Source: Thioalkalivibrio sp. XN8
GTDB taxonomy: Bacteria > Pseudomonadota > Gammaproteobacteria > Steroidobacterales > XN24
DNA length: 64,000 nucleotides
Assembly (NCBI RefSeq): GCF_011058255.1
Contig: NZ_JAALFH010000065.1
Location: forward strand, 81,735 to 145,734
Direction: 5' to 3'
A program made the position numbers and the translations under genes. The notes under the pieces were generated by a model. That model was not told where the DNA came from, did no database searches, and saw only the letters and a list, made by a program, of their open reading frames with translations. Within the stretch, counting starts at the first letter, position 1. The number at the start of each line of letters is the position of its first letter. This document shows positions 46,176 through 55,654 of this stretch, one piece after another.

Positions 46176-46931
46176 ATGGCCACAGAACCGCTGATCGCGG
46201 TCTTCATCGATTTCGAGAACCTCGCGCTCGGCGTGCGCGACATGAAGGGCGACAACAAGTTTCACGTCGAGCTGGTGATCAAGCGCCTGCTCGAGAAAGG
46301 GCGACTGGTGTTCAAGCGCGCCTACTGCGACTGGAGCGGCTACCGGGAATACACCCGCGAGTTCCACGCCAACGGCATCGAGATGGTCGACATCCCGCAG
46401 AGCCGCCACAGCGGCAAGAACAGCGCCGACATCCACATGGTGGTGGACGCCCTCGACCTCTGTTACGCCAAGCAGCACATCGACATCTTCGCCCTGCTCT
46501 CCGGCGACAGCGACTTCTCGCCGCTGGTCTCGAAGCTGAAAGAGAACAACAAGCGCGTCATCGGCTGCGGCGTGAAGAGCTCCACTTCCGACCTGCTGAT
46601 CCACGGCTGCGACGAGTTCATTTACTACGACGACCTGGCGCGCGCCGCCGCCAAGCCCAAGCGCACCCGGGTCAAGGCCGACAAGCCCGACAAGAAGACC
46701 GAGGCGATGGACCGGCTGGTCGAAATCGTGGATTCGCTGGATACCGACTACGACCAGCTCTGGGGCTCGATGGTAAAGCAGACCATCAAGCGCGTTCATC
46801 CCGGCTTCAGCGAGAGTTATTACGGCTACAAGAGCTTCTCGGACCTGCTCAAGGACGCCGAGTCACGGGGGCTGATCCGGCTCGAGTTCGACGAAACCCG
46901 CGGCAATTACCTGGTGAGCGCGGCCGGCTGA
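46176..46931 (+). CDS. NYN-domain (LabA/DUF88-like) RNase-fold protein with C-terminal OST-HTH/LOTUS domain
   Basis: 251 aa. The N-terminal PIN-like NYN domain shows conserved acidic residues: VFIDFENLALG, DIHMVVDAL and LLSGDSDFSPLVSKL, the pattern of a metal-dependent nuclease centre. A Lys-rich linker (KPKRTRVKADKPDKK) is followed by a LOTUS/OST-HTH domain, residues 178-250 (YDQLWGSMVKQTIKRVHPGFSES). This architecture suggests RNA binding and cleavage; the target is unknown. The ATG at 46176 follows TGGAGGA. Confidence 0.9.
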   Translation: MATEPLIAVFIDFENLALGVRDMKGDNKFHVELVIKRLLEKGRLVFKRAYCDWSGYREYTREFHANGIEMVDIPQSRHSGKNSADIHMVVDALDLCYAKQHIDIFALLSGDSDFSPLVSKLKENNKRVIGCGVKSSTSDLLIHGCDEFIYYDDLARAAAKPKRTRVKADKPDKKTEAMDRLVEIVDSLDTDYDQLWGSMVKQTIKRVHPGFSESYYGYKSFSDLLKDAESRGLIRLEFDETRGNYLVSAAG

Positions 46932-46968
46932 GCCGGTGCCGGACCGCCACACTTCCGGAGCCTGAAAC

Positions 46969-47715
46969 ATGGGACATACGCTGATCCTCCTGCGCCACGG
47001 CCAGAGCGAGTGGAACCTGAAGAACCTGTTCACCGGCTGGGTGGACGTGGACCTGACCGAGCAGGGCCTGGCCGAAGCCAGGGAAGCCGCACGGCTGATC
47101 AAGGCCGAGGGCCTGGACTTCGACCTGGCCTTCACCTCCAAGCTGAAGCGCGCGATCCGCACGCTGTGGATCGTGATGGACGAGACGGACCGGATGTGGG
47201 TGCCGGTGACCCGGGCCTGGGAGCTGAACGAGCGCCATTACGGCGCCCTGCAGGGCCTGGACAAGGCCGAGACGGTCCGGCGTCACGGCGAGGAGCAGGT
47301 CTTGATCTGGCGCCGGAGCTACGATGTCCCGCCGCCCCCCATGCCGGAGGACGACCCGGGCCATCCACGTCTCGATCCCCGTTATGCCGATGTCGATCCC
47401 GGGCTCCTGCCGGTCGCGGAATCGCTCAAGGACACGCTGGCCCGGGTCCGGCCCTACTGGGAAGAGCGCATCGCGCCGCTGATCCGGGCGGGCCGCCGGG
47501 TCATCATCGCCGCGCACGGCAACAGCCTGCGGGCCCTGGTGAAGATGCTCGACGGCCTCGACGAGGACGAAGTGCTCAAGCTCAACATCCCGACCGGCAT
47601 CCCGCTGGTCTACGAGCTGGACGAAGAGCTCGCGGCCGTCAGCAGCCGCTACCTCGGGGACCCGGAGGCGGCGAAGCGCGCGGCCGAGGCGGTCGCGAAC
47701 CAGGCCAAGGGCTGA
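46969..47715 (+). CDS. gpmA: 2,3-bisphosphoglycerate-dependent phosphoglycerate mutase
   Basis: 248 aa, interconverting 3- and 2-phosphoglycerate. Seen: the phosphohistidine motif [35 protein letters not shown] and the second His in [13 protein letters not shown]. Length and motifs are those of the cofactor-dependent GpmA rather than a general histidine phosphatase. The 13-bp hairpin at 47719-47747 immediately follows the stop. Confidence 0.96.
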   Translation: MGHTLILLRHGQSEWNLKNLFTGWVDVDLTEQGLAEAREAARLIKAEGLDFDLAFTSKLKRAIRTLWIVMDETDRMWVPVTRAWELNERHYGALQGLDKAETVRRHGEEQVLIWRRSYDVPPPPMPEDDPGHPRLDPRYADVDPGLLPVAESLKDTLARVRPYWEERIAPLIRAGRRVIIAAHGNSLRALVKMLDGLDEDEVLKLNIPTGIPLVYELDEELAAVSSRYLGDPEAAKRAAEAVANQAKG

Positions 47716-47718
47716 ACT

Positions 47719-47747
47719 CCGTAAGCGCGCCTCAGGCGCGCTTACGG
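47719..47747. terminator. Bidirectional hairpin between gpmA and the patatin gene
   Basis: A perfect 13-bp inverted repeat (arms 47719-47731 and 47735-47747) with loop TCA. The loop supplies the patatin stop codon, and one arm encodes its last four residues. No T-tract follows on either strand. A convergent transcription-blocking stem is the likely role. Confidence 0.55.
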
Positions 47748-48637
47748 CCCATGGCTTCGTCGGCGCGCTCGTAGCCGAGAGCGATCATTTCCTCCGCCCG
47801 GTAGAACTCGTAAAAGAGGCAGGCGTCCCGCGGCACGTCGATGACGATGTCCGGCGTGTAGGAGGCCAGCTTCATCCGGGCGATGGAGTTCTGCATCACG
47901 TCCAGGGACATGGTGACCACGTCCAGGATGCCCGGGACTTCGGCGGCCCCTTCGGACGCCGCCTTGTCCCCGTCCTTGCCCGACGGTTCCCGGGCCGGCG
48001 TGGCGCCCAGCTCCGCCGCCCGCTGGCGCGACTGCCGGGAGTGCGCGTTCAGGTTGACGGCGACGATCATGTCCGCGTCCTGGTTCAGGGCCGGCGCGAT
48101 CGGGATCGGGTTCAGCAGGCCGCCGTCCACCAGGATGCGGCCCTGGTAGGGATGCGGTGTGAAAACCGTGGGAATGGCGATGGAGGCGCGGATGGCGTCG
48201 AACAGCGGCCCCCGGTTGAGCCAGATCTCCCGCTGCTCGTTCAGGTCGGTGGCCACCGCGGTGAAGCCGATCGGCAGGTCCTCGATGACGTGGTCGCCGA
48301 CCAGCTCCTTGAGCACGCCCATCAGGCGGTCGCCCTTGAACAGGCCCTTCCAGCCGAAGGCCAGGTCCAGCAGGCTGAACATGTCGCGCCGCTCCAGCTT
48401 GCGCGCCCACTCGGCATAGGCGGGCAGCTGGCCGGCGGCGTAGATGCCGCCTACCAGCGCGCCCATGGAGCAGCCCGAGATGTACACCACCTCGTGGCCG
48501 AGCTCCTCCAGGCGCTGGATCACGCCGATGTGCGCCAGGCCCCGCGCGCCGCCGCTGCCCAGCACCAGCGCAATGCGCTTACCGCCACGGCCGCCGTCGG
48601 GCCGGGCCGGCTGGAGAGGCGCCGCGGACTCGCTCAT
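47732..48637 (-). CDS. Patatin-like phospholipase family protein (RssA-like)
   Basis: 301 aa. Seen: oxyanion loop GSGGARGLAHIGV, nucleophile Ser in ISGCSMGALVGG (GxSxG), and the dyad Asp in LVDGGLLNP. Predicted cytosolic or membrane-associated lipid acyl hydrolase. It is the last gene of the acyl-CoA degradation operon, overlapping the crotonase stop (ATGA), which suggests it may supply fatty acids or turn over acyl lipids. The protein ends inside the bidirectional hairpin. Confidence 0.92.
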   Translation of the reverse strand: MSESAAPLQPARPDGGRGGKRIALVLGSGGARGLAHIGVIQRLEELGHEVVYISGCSMGALVGGIYAAGQLPAYAEWARKLERRDMFSLLDLAFGWKGLFKGDRLMGVLKELVGDHVIEDLPIGFTAVATDLNEQREIWLNRGPLFDAIRASIAIPTVFTPHPYQGRILVDGGLLNPIPIAPALNQDADMIVAVNLNAHSRQSRQRAAELGATPAREPSGKDGDKAASEGAAEVPGILDVVTMSLDVMQNSIARMKLASYTPDIVIDVPRDACLFYEFYRAEEMIALGYERADEAMGRKRA

Positions 48638-49440
48638 GCCAGCTCGCGCGCCGGCCCGAACCGCGGGGCCTCGCCCGCCATCCCGGCCCGCACGGCCTCC
48701 ATCTGGTTGGGCCGGCCGATGATCTGCAGCTGGAGCGACTCTTCGAGCCGCAGCGCCGCTTCTTCCGGCGCCTGCCACGCCTGGTTGAACAGGCGCTTGA
48801 CCCCGCGCACGGCGTCCGGCGAATGGCCGGCAATGGTCCCGGCCAGCGCCAGGGCCTCGGCCAGCGGGTCCTCCGCCAGGCGCGTCACCAGCCCCAGCGC
48901 GGCGGCCTCCTCGCCCGGCACCACCCGGCCGGTCCAGGCCAGCTCCAGCGCCACGTCGCGCCGCAGCAGGTGGCGCAAGGTCTGGCTGCCCGACATGTCC
49001 GGGATCAGTCCCCAGCGCACCTCCATCACCGACAGGCGCGTATCCGGGGCGGCGATGCGCAGGTCGGCGCCCAGCGCGACCTGCAGGCCGCCGCCGAAGA
49101 CCTCGCCGTGCAGCGCTGCGATCACCGGCACCGGGCACTGGCGCCAGCCCCAGGCGACCCGTTGCGCCAGGTTGCCCGCCTCGCCTTCCGGCCGGTCCAG
49201 CAGCTTCTGCATCTCGCTGGCGCCGCTGGCGAAGGCGGCCAGGTCGAGCCCGGCACAGAAGCTCTTGCCCTCGCCCGCCAGCACCACCGCCCGCAGCTCC
49301 GGGTCGGCCGACAGGCGCTTCGCCGCATCGTCCAGCGCCTCGAACATGGCGATGTCCAGCGCATTGCGCTTGTCGGGCCGGGCCAGGGTCACCACGGCCA
49401 CGTGGCCGCGGCGCTCGATGTTCACACGTGTTGCGGTCAT
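48634..49440 (-). CDS. Crotonase/enoyl-CoA hydratase family protein
   Basis: 268 aa. Seen: [10 protein letters not shown], the CoA loop [30 protein letters not shown] and [13 protein letters not shown]. The catalytic Glu of hydratases is not obvious at the first site, while the VRWGLIPDM Asp recalls dienoyl-CoA isomerase-type members, so either hydration or double-bond shifting is possible. Coupled by ATGA overlaps on both sides (racemase-like gene upstream, patatin downstream). Confidence 0.87.
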   Translation of the reverse strand: MTATRVNIERRGHVAVVTLARPDKRNALDIAMFEALDDAAKRLSADPELRAVVLAGEGKSFCAGLDLAAFASGASEMQKLLDRPEGEAGNLAQRVAWGWRQCPVPVIAALHGEVFGGGLQVALGADLRIAAPDTRLSVMEVRWGLIPDMSGSQTLRHLLRRDVALELAWTGRVVPGEEAAALGLVTRLAEDPLAEALALAGTIAGHSPDAVRGVKRLFNQAWQAPEEAALRLEESLQLQIIGRPNQMEAVRAGMAGEAPRFGPARELA

Positions 49441-50615
49441 GACTGATTCTCCTTGGGCGAATCCTCCAGGGCCGGGATAACGCCCGCCCGGGCCAGCGCC
49501 GCCAACGCCGGCGCATCGTAGCCTGCCGCGGCCAGCACGGCCCGGGTATCCGCGCCCGGGCGTGGCGGCGCCGCCGGCTGGTCCGCGGCGCTGCGGCTGA
49601 AGCGCGGCGCCGGCGCATTCTGCATCACGCCGCCGACCTCCAGGAAGGCGCCGCGGGCGACATTGTGGGGGTGCTGCGGCGCCTCGGACAACCCCAGCAC
49701 CGGGGTCACGCAGGCGTCGCTGTCGGCGAACACCCCGGTCCACTCCTCGCGCGTGCGGGTCCGGAACACGTGCGCGAGTTCCTGCTTGAGCGCGACCCAC
49801 TGCGAGGTGTCCATGCGCCCCAGCCTGAACCCGTGCGGCAGGAAACGCTCGCGATCAACACCCAGCTTGTCGAGGAACTCCGCGTAGAACTCGGGCTCGA
49901 TGGGCGCGACCGCAAGGAAGCGTCCGTCCGCGGTCTCGTAGGTGTCGTAGAAGTGCGCGGCGCCGCCCAGCAGGTTGGTGCCGGGGTCGTCCTCGAACAG
50001 CCCCATGGCACGGAAGCCGCAGAACATGGCCAGCATCGACACCGCCCCGTCGAGCATCGCCGCGTCCACCACCTGGCCCTGCCCGGAGCGCTCGCGCTCC
50101 AGCAGCGCGCACACCATCCCGAAAGCCAGCAGCAGGCCCCCGCCGCCGAAGTCGCCCACCAGGTTCAGCGGCGGCACCGGCTTGCCGCCCTTGACGCCGA
50201 TGCTGTGCAGGGCGCCGGAGAGCGCGATGTAGTTCAGGTCGTGGCCGGCGCGCGGCGCCAGCGGCCCGTCCTGGCCCCAGCCCGTCATGCGGCCGTAGAC
50301 CAGCCGCGGGTTGCGCTCCAGGCAGGTCTCCGGGCCGAAGCCGAGCCGTTCGGCCACGCCGGGCCGGAAGCCCTCGAACAGCGCGTCCGCGTCTTCGACC
50401 AGCCGCAGCAGGGCCGAGAGGCCCTCCGGCTGCTTCAGGTCCAGCGCAATCGAGCGCCGGCTGCGCGCCAGCGGATCCGGGATGCGCGGCGGCGGCGGCA
50501 TGCGCTCGACGCGGATCACCTCGGCGCCCATGTCCGCCAGCATCATGCCGCAGTAGGGCGCGGCGCCGAGCCCGGCGACCTCGATGATCTTCAGGCCGGC
50601 CAGCGGTCCCGCCAT
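49437..50615 (-). CDS. CaiB/BaiF family III CoA transferase, alpha-methylacyl-CoA racemase-like
   Basis: 392 aa. Seen: [30 protein letters not shown], the catalytic [14 protein letters not shown] (His and Asp of AMACR) and [10 protein letters not shown] (second catalytic Asp). These favour alpha-methylacyl-CoA racemase over a true transferase. It would epimerise 2-methyl-branched acyl-CoAs so that an S-specific acyl-CoA dehydrogenase, encoded two genes upstream, can act. TGATG coupling with the preceding gene. Confidence 0.87.
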   Translation of the reverse strand: MAGPLAGLKIIEVAGLGAAPYCGMMLADMGAEVIRVERMPPPPRIPDPLARSRRSIALDLKQPEGLSALLRLVEDADALFEGFRPGVAERLGFGPETCLERNPRLVYGRMTGWGQDGPLAPRAGHDLNYIALSGALHSIGVKGGKPVPPLNLVGDFGGGGLLLAFGMVCALLERERSGQGQVVDAAMLDGAVSMLAMFCGFRAMGLFEDDPGTNLLGGAAHFYDTYETADGRFLAVAPIEPEFYAEFLDKLGVDRERFLPHGFRLGRMDTSQWVALKQELAHVFRTRTREEWTGVFADSDACVTPVLGLSEAPQHPHNVARGAFLEVGGVMQNAPAPRFSRSAADQPAAPPRPGADTRAVLAAAGYDAPALAALARAGVIPALEDSPKENQS

Positions 50616-51565
50616 CAGCCGCGCTCCGGCCAGGGCACCCCGGCGGCACAGGCCGCGTCGAACTCGCTCTTCAGGCGCGCGCACAACTCGGCGGCGCCTG
50701 GCACGTCCTGCACCCCGCCCACGCCCTGCCCCGCCGACCAGATGGTCTTCCAGGCCTTGGCCTCGTCGCCGAGGTCCTTGAGCTTGCCGCTGCCGAGGCC
50801 GCGCCTGAGCAGCTCGACCACGTCGAAGTCGTTGGCCTCGAGGCTTTCGCGCAGGAAGTTGGCCGGCACGCCGGAGACCGCATCGGTGTAGACGATGTCC
50901 TTGGCCGAGGCGCGCAGCATCATCTGCTTGTATTCCTCCGGCGCCAGGCTCTCGCGGGTCGCGATGAAGCGGCTGCCCATCCACGCCAGGTCGGCGCCCA
51001 TCATCAGCGCGGCCGCCACCTGGCGGCCATCGTTGATCGCGCCGGCGAGCAGCAGCGTGCCGTCGAAGAACTGCCGGATCTCGCTGGTGAGAGCGAACGG
51101 ACTGGTGGCGCCGGAATGGCCGCCGGCCCCGGCGCACACCGCGATCAACCCGTCCACGCCGGCCTCCGCGGCCTTGTGGGCGTGACGGATGGAGATCACG
51201 TCGTGGAACACCACGCCGCCGTAGCCGTGCACGGCCTTGACCAGGTCCGGCACCGCGCCCAGCGAGGTGACGATGAACGGCACCTGGTGCTCGACGCAGG
51301 CGGCGAGGTCGGCCTCGAGGCGCGGGTTGGAGCGGTGCACGATCAGGTTCACGCCCCAGGGCGCATGGGTCGCGTCCAGCGCCCCGCCGACCGCGTCCAG
51401 CCACTCGACGAACTCCGCCGTGCTGCGCTGGTTGAGCGCCGGGAAGGCCGCCGGGATGCCCGCCTTGCAGGTCTCGATGATCAGCTCCGGCCCGGAGACC
51501 AGGAACATCGGCGCCGCCACCGCCGGCACCGCGATGCGGCCGCGGAAGGACTCAGGCAGAGCCAC
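50615..51565 (-). CDS. Nitronate monooxygenase/2-nitropropane dioxygenase-like flavoprotein
   Basis: 316-aa TIM-barrel FMN protein. Seen: [14 protein letters not shown] at the N-terminus, [10 protein letters not shown], the phosphate-binding GAGGHSG and [17 protein letters not shown]. Many members placed in beta-oxidation operons are not real nitronate oxidases but enoyl-reductase-like or of unknown role; the operon suggests an acyl-CoA-linked substrate. GTG start at 51565, overlapping the acyl-CoA dehydrogenase 3' end by 14 bp, with only a weak ribosome-binding site. Confidence 0.83.
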   Translation of the reverse strand: MALPESFRGRIAVPAVAAPMFLVSGPELIIETCKAGIPAAFPALNQRSTAEFVEWLDAVGGALDATHAPWGVNLIVHRSNPRLEADLAACVEHQVPFIVTSLGAVPDLVKAVHGYGGVVFHDVISIRHAHKAAEAGVDGLIAVCAGAGGHSGATSPFALTSEIRQFFDGTLLLAGAINDGRQVAAALMMGADLAWMGSRFIATRESLAPEEYKQMMLRASAKDIVYTDAVSGVPANFLRESLEANDFDVVELLRRGLGSGKLKDLGDEAKAWKTIWSAGQGVGGVQDVPGAAELCARLKSEFDAACAAGVPWPERG

Positions 51566-52712
51566 GGCGCGGATCCAGGCCCATGGAGCGGGCGACGATT
51601 TCTTTCATGATCTCGCTGCTGCCGGCATAGATGCGCGACACGCGGGCGTTGGCGTACAGGCGGGAGATGGGGTACTCGTCCATGTAGCCGGCGCCGCCGT
51701 GCAGCTGCAGGCACTCGTCGGTGACCCAGCCCTCCAGTTCGCTGGTGAACAGCTTCGCCTCGGCCGCCACCTCGGCGGTGAGCTTGCCCTCGTTGTGGTC
51801 CATGACGCAGCGATCGACGAAGGCCTGGGCCGCGTCGATCCTGGTGCGCATCTCGGCCAGCTTGAAGCGCGTGTTCTGGAACTCCGCGATCGCCTTGCCG
51901 AAGGCGCGGCGCTCCTTGACGTAGTCGATGGTGATCCGCAGCGCCGCCTCGGCCGCGGCGACGCAGCCGCAGGCCACGATCAGCCGCTCCTCGGCGAGGA
52001 ACTGCATCAGGTAGTAGAAGCCCTTGCGCGGGTCGCCGAGCACATTGGCCTTCGGCACCTTGACGCTGTCGAAGAACAGCTCGGCGGTGTCCTGCGCCTT
52101 GAGGCCCAGCTTCTTCAGGTTGCGGCCGCGGGTGAAGCCCGCCATGCCGCGCTCGACCAGGAACAGGCCGACGCCGTGCGGATGGTCCGGCACGGTGCGC
52201 GCGGCAACGATGAACACGTCGCCGTTGATGCCGTTGGAGATGTAGATCTTGGAGCCGTTCAGCACCCAGTGGTCGTCCTGCTCCACGGCCATGGTGCGGA
52301 TGCCGGCGACGTCGCTGCCGGCGCCCGGCTCCGTCATGGCGATGCCGAGGATGGTTTCGCCGCTGATGCAGCCCGGCAGGAAGCGCTGCTTCTGCTCCTC
52401 GCTGCCGAGCTGGCCGATGTAGGGTGCGCACAGGCGGCTGTGCAGCGACAGGCCGAAGCCGGCGTCGCCATGGAACGCGTTCTCCTCGATCAGGATCTGC
52501 TCGAAGCGGAAGTCGTGCACGCCCATGCCGCCGTAGGCCTCGTCGGCCCACATCAGGCAGTAGCCCTGCTCGCCGGCCTTCTGGAACAACTCGCGGTCGA
52601 TGATGCCGGCTTCCAGCCAGCGGTCGAGGTGCGGCTGCACCTCGGCCTGCAGGAATTTCGTCACGGAGTCCCGAAAGATCTCGTGGTCTTCCTCGAAAAT
52701 ATTGCGGTGCAT
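51552..52712 (-). CDS. Acyl-CoA dehydrogenase
   Basis: 386 aa, FAD-dependent alpha,beta-dehydrogenation of acyl-CoA, passing electrons to EtfAB. Seen: GIAMTEPGAGSDVAGI and WVLNGSKIYISNG (FAD/acyl binding), ERLIVACGCVAAAEAAL, RRAFGKAIAEFQNTRF, QLHGGAGYMDEYP and the catalytic Glu in IYAGSSEIMKEI (MCAD-type position). The ATG at 52712 is preferred to the GTG at 52718 because GGGGAAG sits 6 nt before it. Long-chain or methyl-branched specificity is inferred from the racemase-like neighbour. Confidence 0.94.
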   Translation of the reverse strand: MHRNIFEEDHEIFRDSVTKFLQAEVQPHLDRWLEAGIIDRELFQKAGEQGYCLMWADEAYGGMGVHDFRFEQILIEENAFHGDAGFGLSLHSRLCAPYIGQLGSEEQKQRFLPGCISGETILGIAMTEPGAGSDVAGIRTMAVEQDDHWVLNGSKIYISNGINGDVFIVAARTVPDHPHGVGLFLVERGMAGFTRGRNLKKLGLKAQDTAELFFDSVKVPKANVLGDPRKGFYYLMQFLAEERLIVACGCVAAAEAALRITIDYVKERRAFGKAIAEFQNTRFKLAEMRTRIDAAQAFVDRCVMDHNEGKLTAEVAAEAKLFTSELEGWVTDECLQLHGGAGYMDEYPISRLYANARVSRIYAGSSEIMKEIVARSMGLDPRRGSA

Positions 52713-52714
52713 AG

Positions 52715-53509
52715 TCACTTCCCCTTGAACTCCGCCTTGCGCTTGGCGAGAAAGGCTGCCACGCCCTCCTTCGCGTCCTCGCTCTCAACGCACACGTTCT
52801 GCAGCTGCGCCTCGTAAGCCACGGCCTCGCTGAAGCTGAGCGTCATGGCCGCCCGCATGGCGAGCTTGGTGCGCGCCAGGGCGAGCGGCGCCCGCTCCGC
52901 CAGGCTCTCCACCCAGGCCAGGCTTTCCGCCTCCAGGGCCGCGGCCGGCACCACGCGGTTGGCCAGCCCCAGCTCGAGGCAGCGCGCCGCCGGGACGCGC
53001 TCGCATTCCACGCACAGCTGGTAAGCGCGGTGATAGCCCAGCGTCCGCGCCAGCAGCCAGGTGGCCCCGCCGTCAGGGATCAGCCCGATGGCGGCGAAGG
53101 GCGAGAGGAAATACGCGTCCTCGGCCATCATCACCAGGTCGCAGGCCAGCGCGAAAGACAGCCCGATCCCCGCCGCCGGGCCCGCCACCGCGGCCAGCAC
53201 CGGCTTCTCCATGCCCGCGATCATGTCCAGCACGGGCCGGAAGTCGGTGTTGAGCAGGTCCTCGACCCGCCGGTCGGTGGGGAAGCCCTGCTTGAGGTCC
53301 GCGCCGGCGCTGAACTTGCCCTCTGCGCCGCGCAGCACCACGGCCCGCACCGACTTGTCCGCGGCCGCGCGCATCAGGGCGTCGCGCAGGTCGTGGGCCA
53401 GCTGGCGGTTGAAGGCGTTGAGGACCTCGGGCCGGTTGAGCGTGACGATCGCGACGCGGCCGCGCTGCTCGTACTGCACGGTCCCGCCGCCTTCCTCTCC
53501 GGCCGCCAT
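52715..53509 (-). CDS. Enoyl-CoA hydratase/isomerase family protein
   Basis: 264 aa. Seen: TLNRPEVLNAFN, KFSAGADLKQGF, GPAAGIGLSFALACDLVM and SPFAAIGLIPDGGATWLLAR, which resembles PaaG/PaaB-like and 2-(1,2-epoxy-phenylacetyl)-type isomerases as well as hydratases (Asp in IPDGG rather than two Glu). The ATG at 53509 overlaps the FadB-like stop (TGATG). The operon thus has three crotonase modules including the FadB-like N-terminus. Confidence 0.88.
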   Translation of the reverse strand: MAAGEEGGGTVQYEQRGRVAIVTLNRPEVLNAFNRQLAHDLRDALMRAAADKSVRAVVLRGAEGKFSAGADLKQGFPTDRRVEDLLNTDFRPVLDMIAGMEKPVLAAVAGPAAGIGLSFALACDLVMMAEDAYFLSPFAAIGLIPDGGATWLLARTLGYHRAYQLCVECERVPAARCLELGLANRVVPAAALEAESLAWVESLAERAPLALARTKLAMRAAMTLSFSEAVAYEAQLQNVCVESEDAKEGVAAFLAKRKAEFKGK

Positions 53510-55641
53510 CAGCGCATCCGCTCGCGGCCGCGCAGCCACTCCGAGGGCCGGTAGTGCTCGCCGACCTCATCCGCCATCCGGTCGCAGGCAGCGAGGAAGT
53601 CACGCATGCCCACGGTGTCGATGTAGCTGGCGGTACCGCCGGTCCACGGCGGGAAGCCCCAGCCGAAGATGGAGCCGACGTCGGCGTCCGCCGGGTCGGT
53701 GACCACGCCCTCCTCCAGGCAGCGCGCCGTCTCCAGCGACTGGATGTACAACAGCCGCCGCTTGACCGCCCCCACGTCGGGCTGCTCCGCCGCCACCGGA
53801 TAGACCTCGGCCAGGCCCGGCCAGAGATACTTCTTGCCGCCCTCCGGGTACTCGTAGAAGCCGGCGCCGTAGCGCTTGCCGAGCCGCTTCAGCTCGTCGT
53901 GGAACTTGATGATCACCGCGTCCGCCGGGTGCTCGCGGTAATCGTCCCCGAGGTCCTTCCGGGTCTGCTTCATGATCTTGTACTGCAGGTCCAGCGTGAC
54001 CTCGTCGGACACCGCCAGCGGGCCGACCGGCATGCCGGCCATCTTCGCCGCGTTCTCGATCAGCGCCGGCTTCACGCCCTCGGCCAGCATGGCCAGGCCT
54101 TCCTTGACGTAGGTGCTGAACACCCGGCTGGTGTAGAAGCCGCGGCTGTCGTTGACCACGATCGGCGTCTTGCGGATCTGCTGCACGTAGTCGAGCGCGC
54201 GCGCCACCGCCACGTCGCCGGTCTTCCCGCCGACGATGATCTCGACCAGGGGCATCTTGTCCACCGGCGAGAAGAAATGGATGCCGATGAACTGCTCGGG
54301 CCGCTGCGAGGCCTCGGCCAGGCCCGTGATGGGCAGCGTGGAGGTGTTGGAGGCGAAGATCGAGCCCGCGGGGATCACGGCCTCGGTCGCCTCGGTCACC
54401 TTGCGCTTGATGTCGCGGTCCTCGAACACCGCCTCGATGACCAGGTCGCAACCGGCGAGATCGGCATAGTCGGTGGTCGGCTTGATGCGCGCCAGCACGT
54501 CTGCGGCCTTGTCCGCGGCCATCTTGCCGCGCGACACGCGCTTCTCCAGCAGCCCCTTGGAGTAACCCTTGCCCTTCTCCGCGCTCGCCAGCTCCGTGTC
54601 GAGCAGCACCACTTCCATGCCGGCGAAGGCCGAGACGTAGGCGATGCCCGCGCCCATCATGCCGGCGCCGAGGATGCCGAGCTTCTGTACCGGGATCTTG
54701 TCGACGCCCTTGGGCCGGCGCACCAGCTTGTCGGCCGCGCCCTTGTCGAGGAACAGGGTGCGGATCATGTTGCGCGCCACCGGGCCGGTCAAAAGCTCGG
54801 TGAAATACTGCGACTCGATCTCGAGGCCCTTGTCGATCGGGACGATGCTGCCCTCGTAGACGCAGGACAGGATCGCCAGCGGCGCCGGGTAGTTGCGCTG
54901 GGTCTTCTGCGCCACCAACGCCGTGCCCACCATGAAGGTCTGGGCCGTGCCGGGGCGGCTGGCGCCGGCGCCGCCGGGGAACTTGAAGCCCTTCTTGTCC
55001 CACGGCTGCACGGGGTCGCCGTGCTCGAGGATCCAGGCGCGCGCCTGCGCGATCATCTCCTCCGGCGTGTCGGCCAGTTCCTCGATGAATCCGGTCTCGT
55101 GCGCCTTGACCGGGTCGAGGTGCGTGCCCTCGACCATCAGCATCAGCGCCTTCTCGCTGCCGATCATGCGCGGCAGCCGCTGGGTGCCGCCGGCGCCGGG
55201 CAGCAGGCCCACCTGCACTTCCGGCAGCCCGATCTTGGCCTTCGGGTTCTTCAGCGCGACCCGGTGGTGGCAGGCCAGGCAGAGCTCGAGCCCGCCGCCG
55301 AGCGCGGTGCCGTTGATCGCGGCGACCAGCGGCTTGCCGCAGGTCTCGAGCTTGCGGAACAGCAGGCTGAAGCTGCGGGCGAAGCCGTAGATCTCGGCCG
55401 GGTCCCGCATCCGCTCGAACACGCCGACCAGGTCCTTGAGGTCGGCGCCGGCGATGAAGCTGTCCTTGCCCGAGGTGATGACCGCGCCCTTGACCTTGTC
55501 GTCGGCCGCCAGCGCGTCGACGGTCTGCTCGAGCTCCTGCATGAACTCCGGCGTCAGCACGTTCATCGGCCGGCCGGGGATGTCGATGACCAGCAGCGCG
55601 ACGCCGTCCTGGTCCACGGAATACTTGATGGTGTCAGTCAT
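53509..55641 (-). CDS. Bifunctional enoyl-CoA hydratase/3-hydroxyacyl-CoA dehydrogenase (FadB/FadJ-like)
   Basis: 710 aa. N-terminal crotonase domain (residues 1-190) with [17 protein letters not shown] and [21 protein letters not shown], both catalytic Glu regions present. A linker helix follows, then an NAD-binding domain from about 310 ([15 protein letters not shown]) and two C-terminal helical domains with [15 protein letters not shown] (catalytic His region). This is the beta-oxidation trifunctional alpha subunit type. The thiolase gene precedes it by 13 bp, giving the order thiolase-alpha seen in many fad operons. Confidence 0.94.
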   Translation of the reverse strand: MTDTIKYSVDQDGVALLVIDIPGRPMNVLTPEFMQELEQTVDALAADDKVKGAVITSGKDSFIAGADLKDLVGVFERMRDPAEIYGFARSFSLLFRKLETCGKPLVAAINGTALGGGLELCLACHHRVALKNPKAKIGLPEVQVGLLPGAGGTQRLPRMIGSEKALMLMVEGTHLDPVKAHETGFIEELADTPEEMIAQARAWILEHGDPVQPWDKKGFKFPGGAGASRPGTAQTFMVGTALVAQKTQRNYPAPLAILSCVYEGSIVPIDKGLEIESQYFTELLTGPVARNMIRTLFLDKGAADKLVRRPKGVDKIPVQKLGILGAGMMGAGIAYVSAFAGMEVVLLDTELASAEKGKGYSKGLLEKRVSRGKMAADKAADVLARIKPTTDYADLAGCDLVIEAVFEDRDIKRKVTEATEAVIPAGSIFASNTSTLPITGLAEASQRPEQFIGIHFFSPVDKMPLVEIIVGGKTGDVAVARALDYVQQIRKTPIVVNDSRGFYTSRVFSTYVKEGLAMLAEGVKPALIENAAKMAGMPVGPLAVSDEVTLDLQYKIMKQTRKDLGDDYREHPADAVIIKFHDELKRLGKRYGAGFYEYPEGGKKYLWPGLAEVYPVAAEQPDVGAVKRRLLYIQSLETARCLEEGVVTDPADADVGSIFGWGFPPWTGGTASYIDTVGMRDFLAACDRMADEVGEHYRPSEWLRGRERMR

Positions 55642-55654
55642 GGTCGGCGTCCCC

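Noticed and set aside
40046-46258. A 2070-codon open frame on the minus strand opposite the E2 and NAD-glutamate dehydrogenase genes
   Set aside because: It is exactly antisense to strongly recognised genes, its composition is Arg/Gly/Ala/His/Gln-rich as expected of a GC-biased shadow frame, and it contains no domain I recognise.
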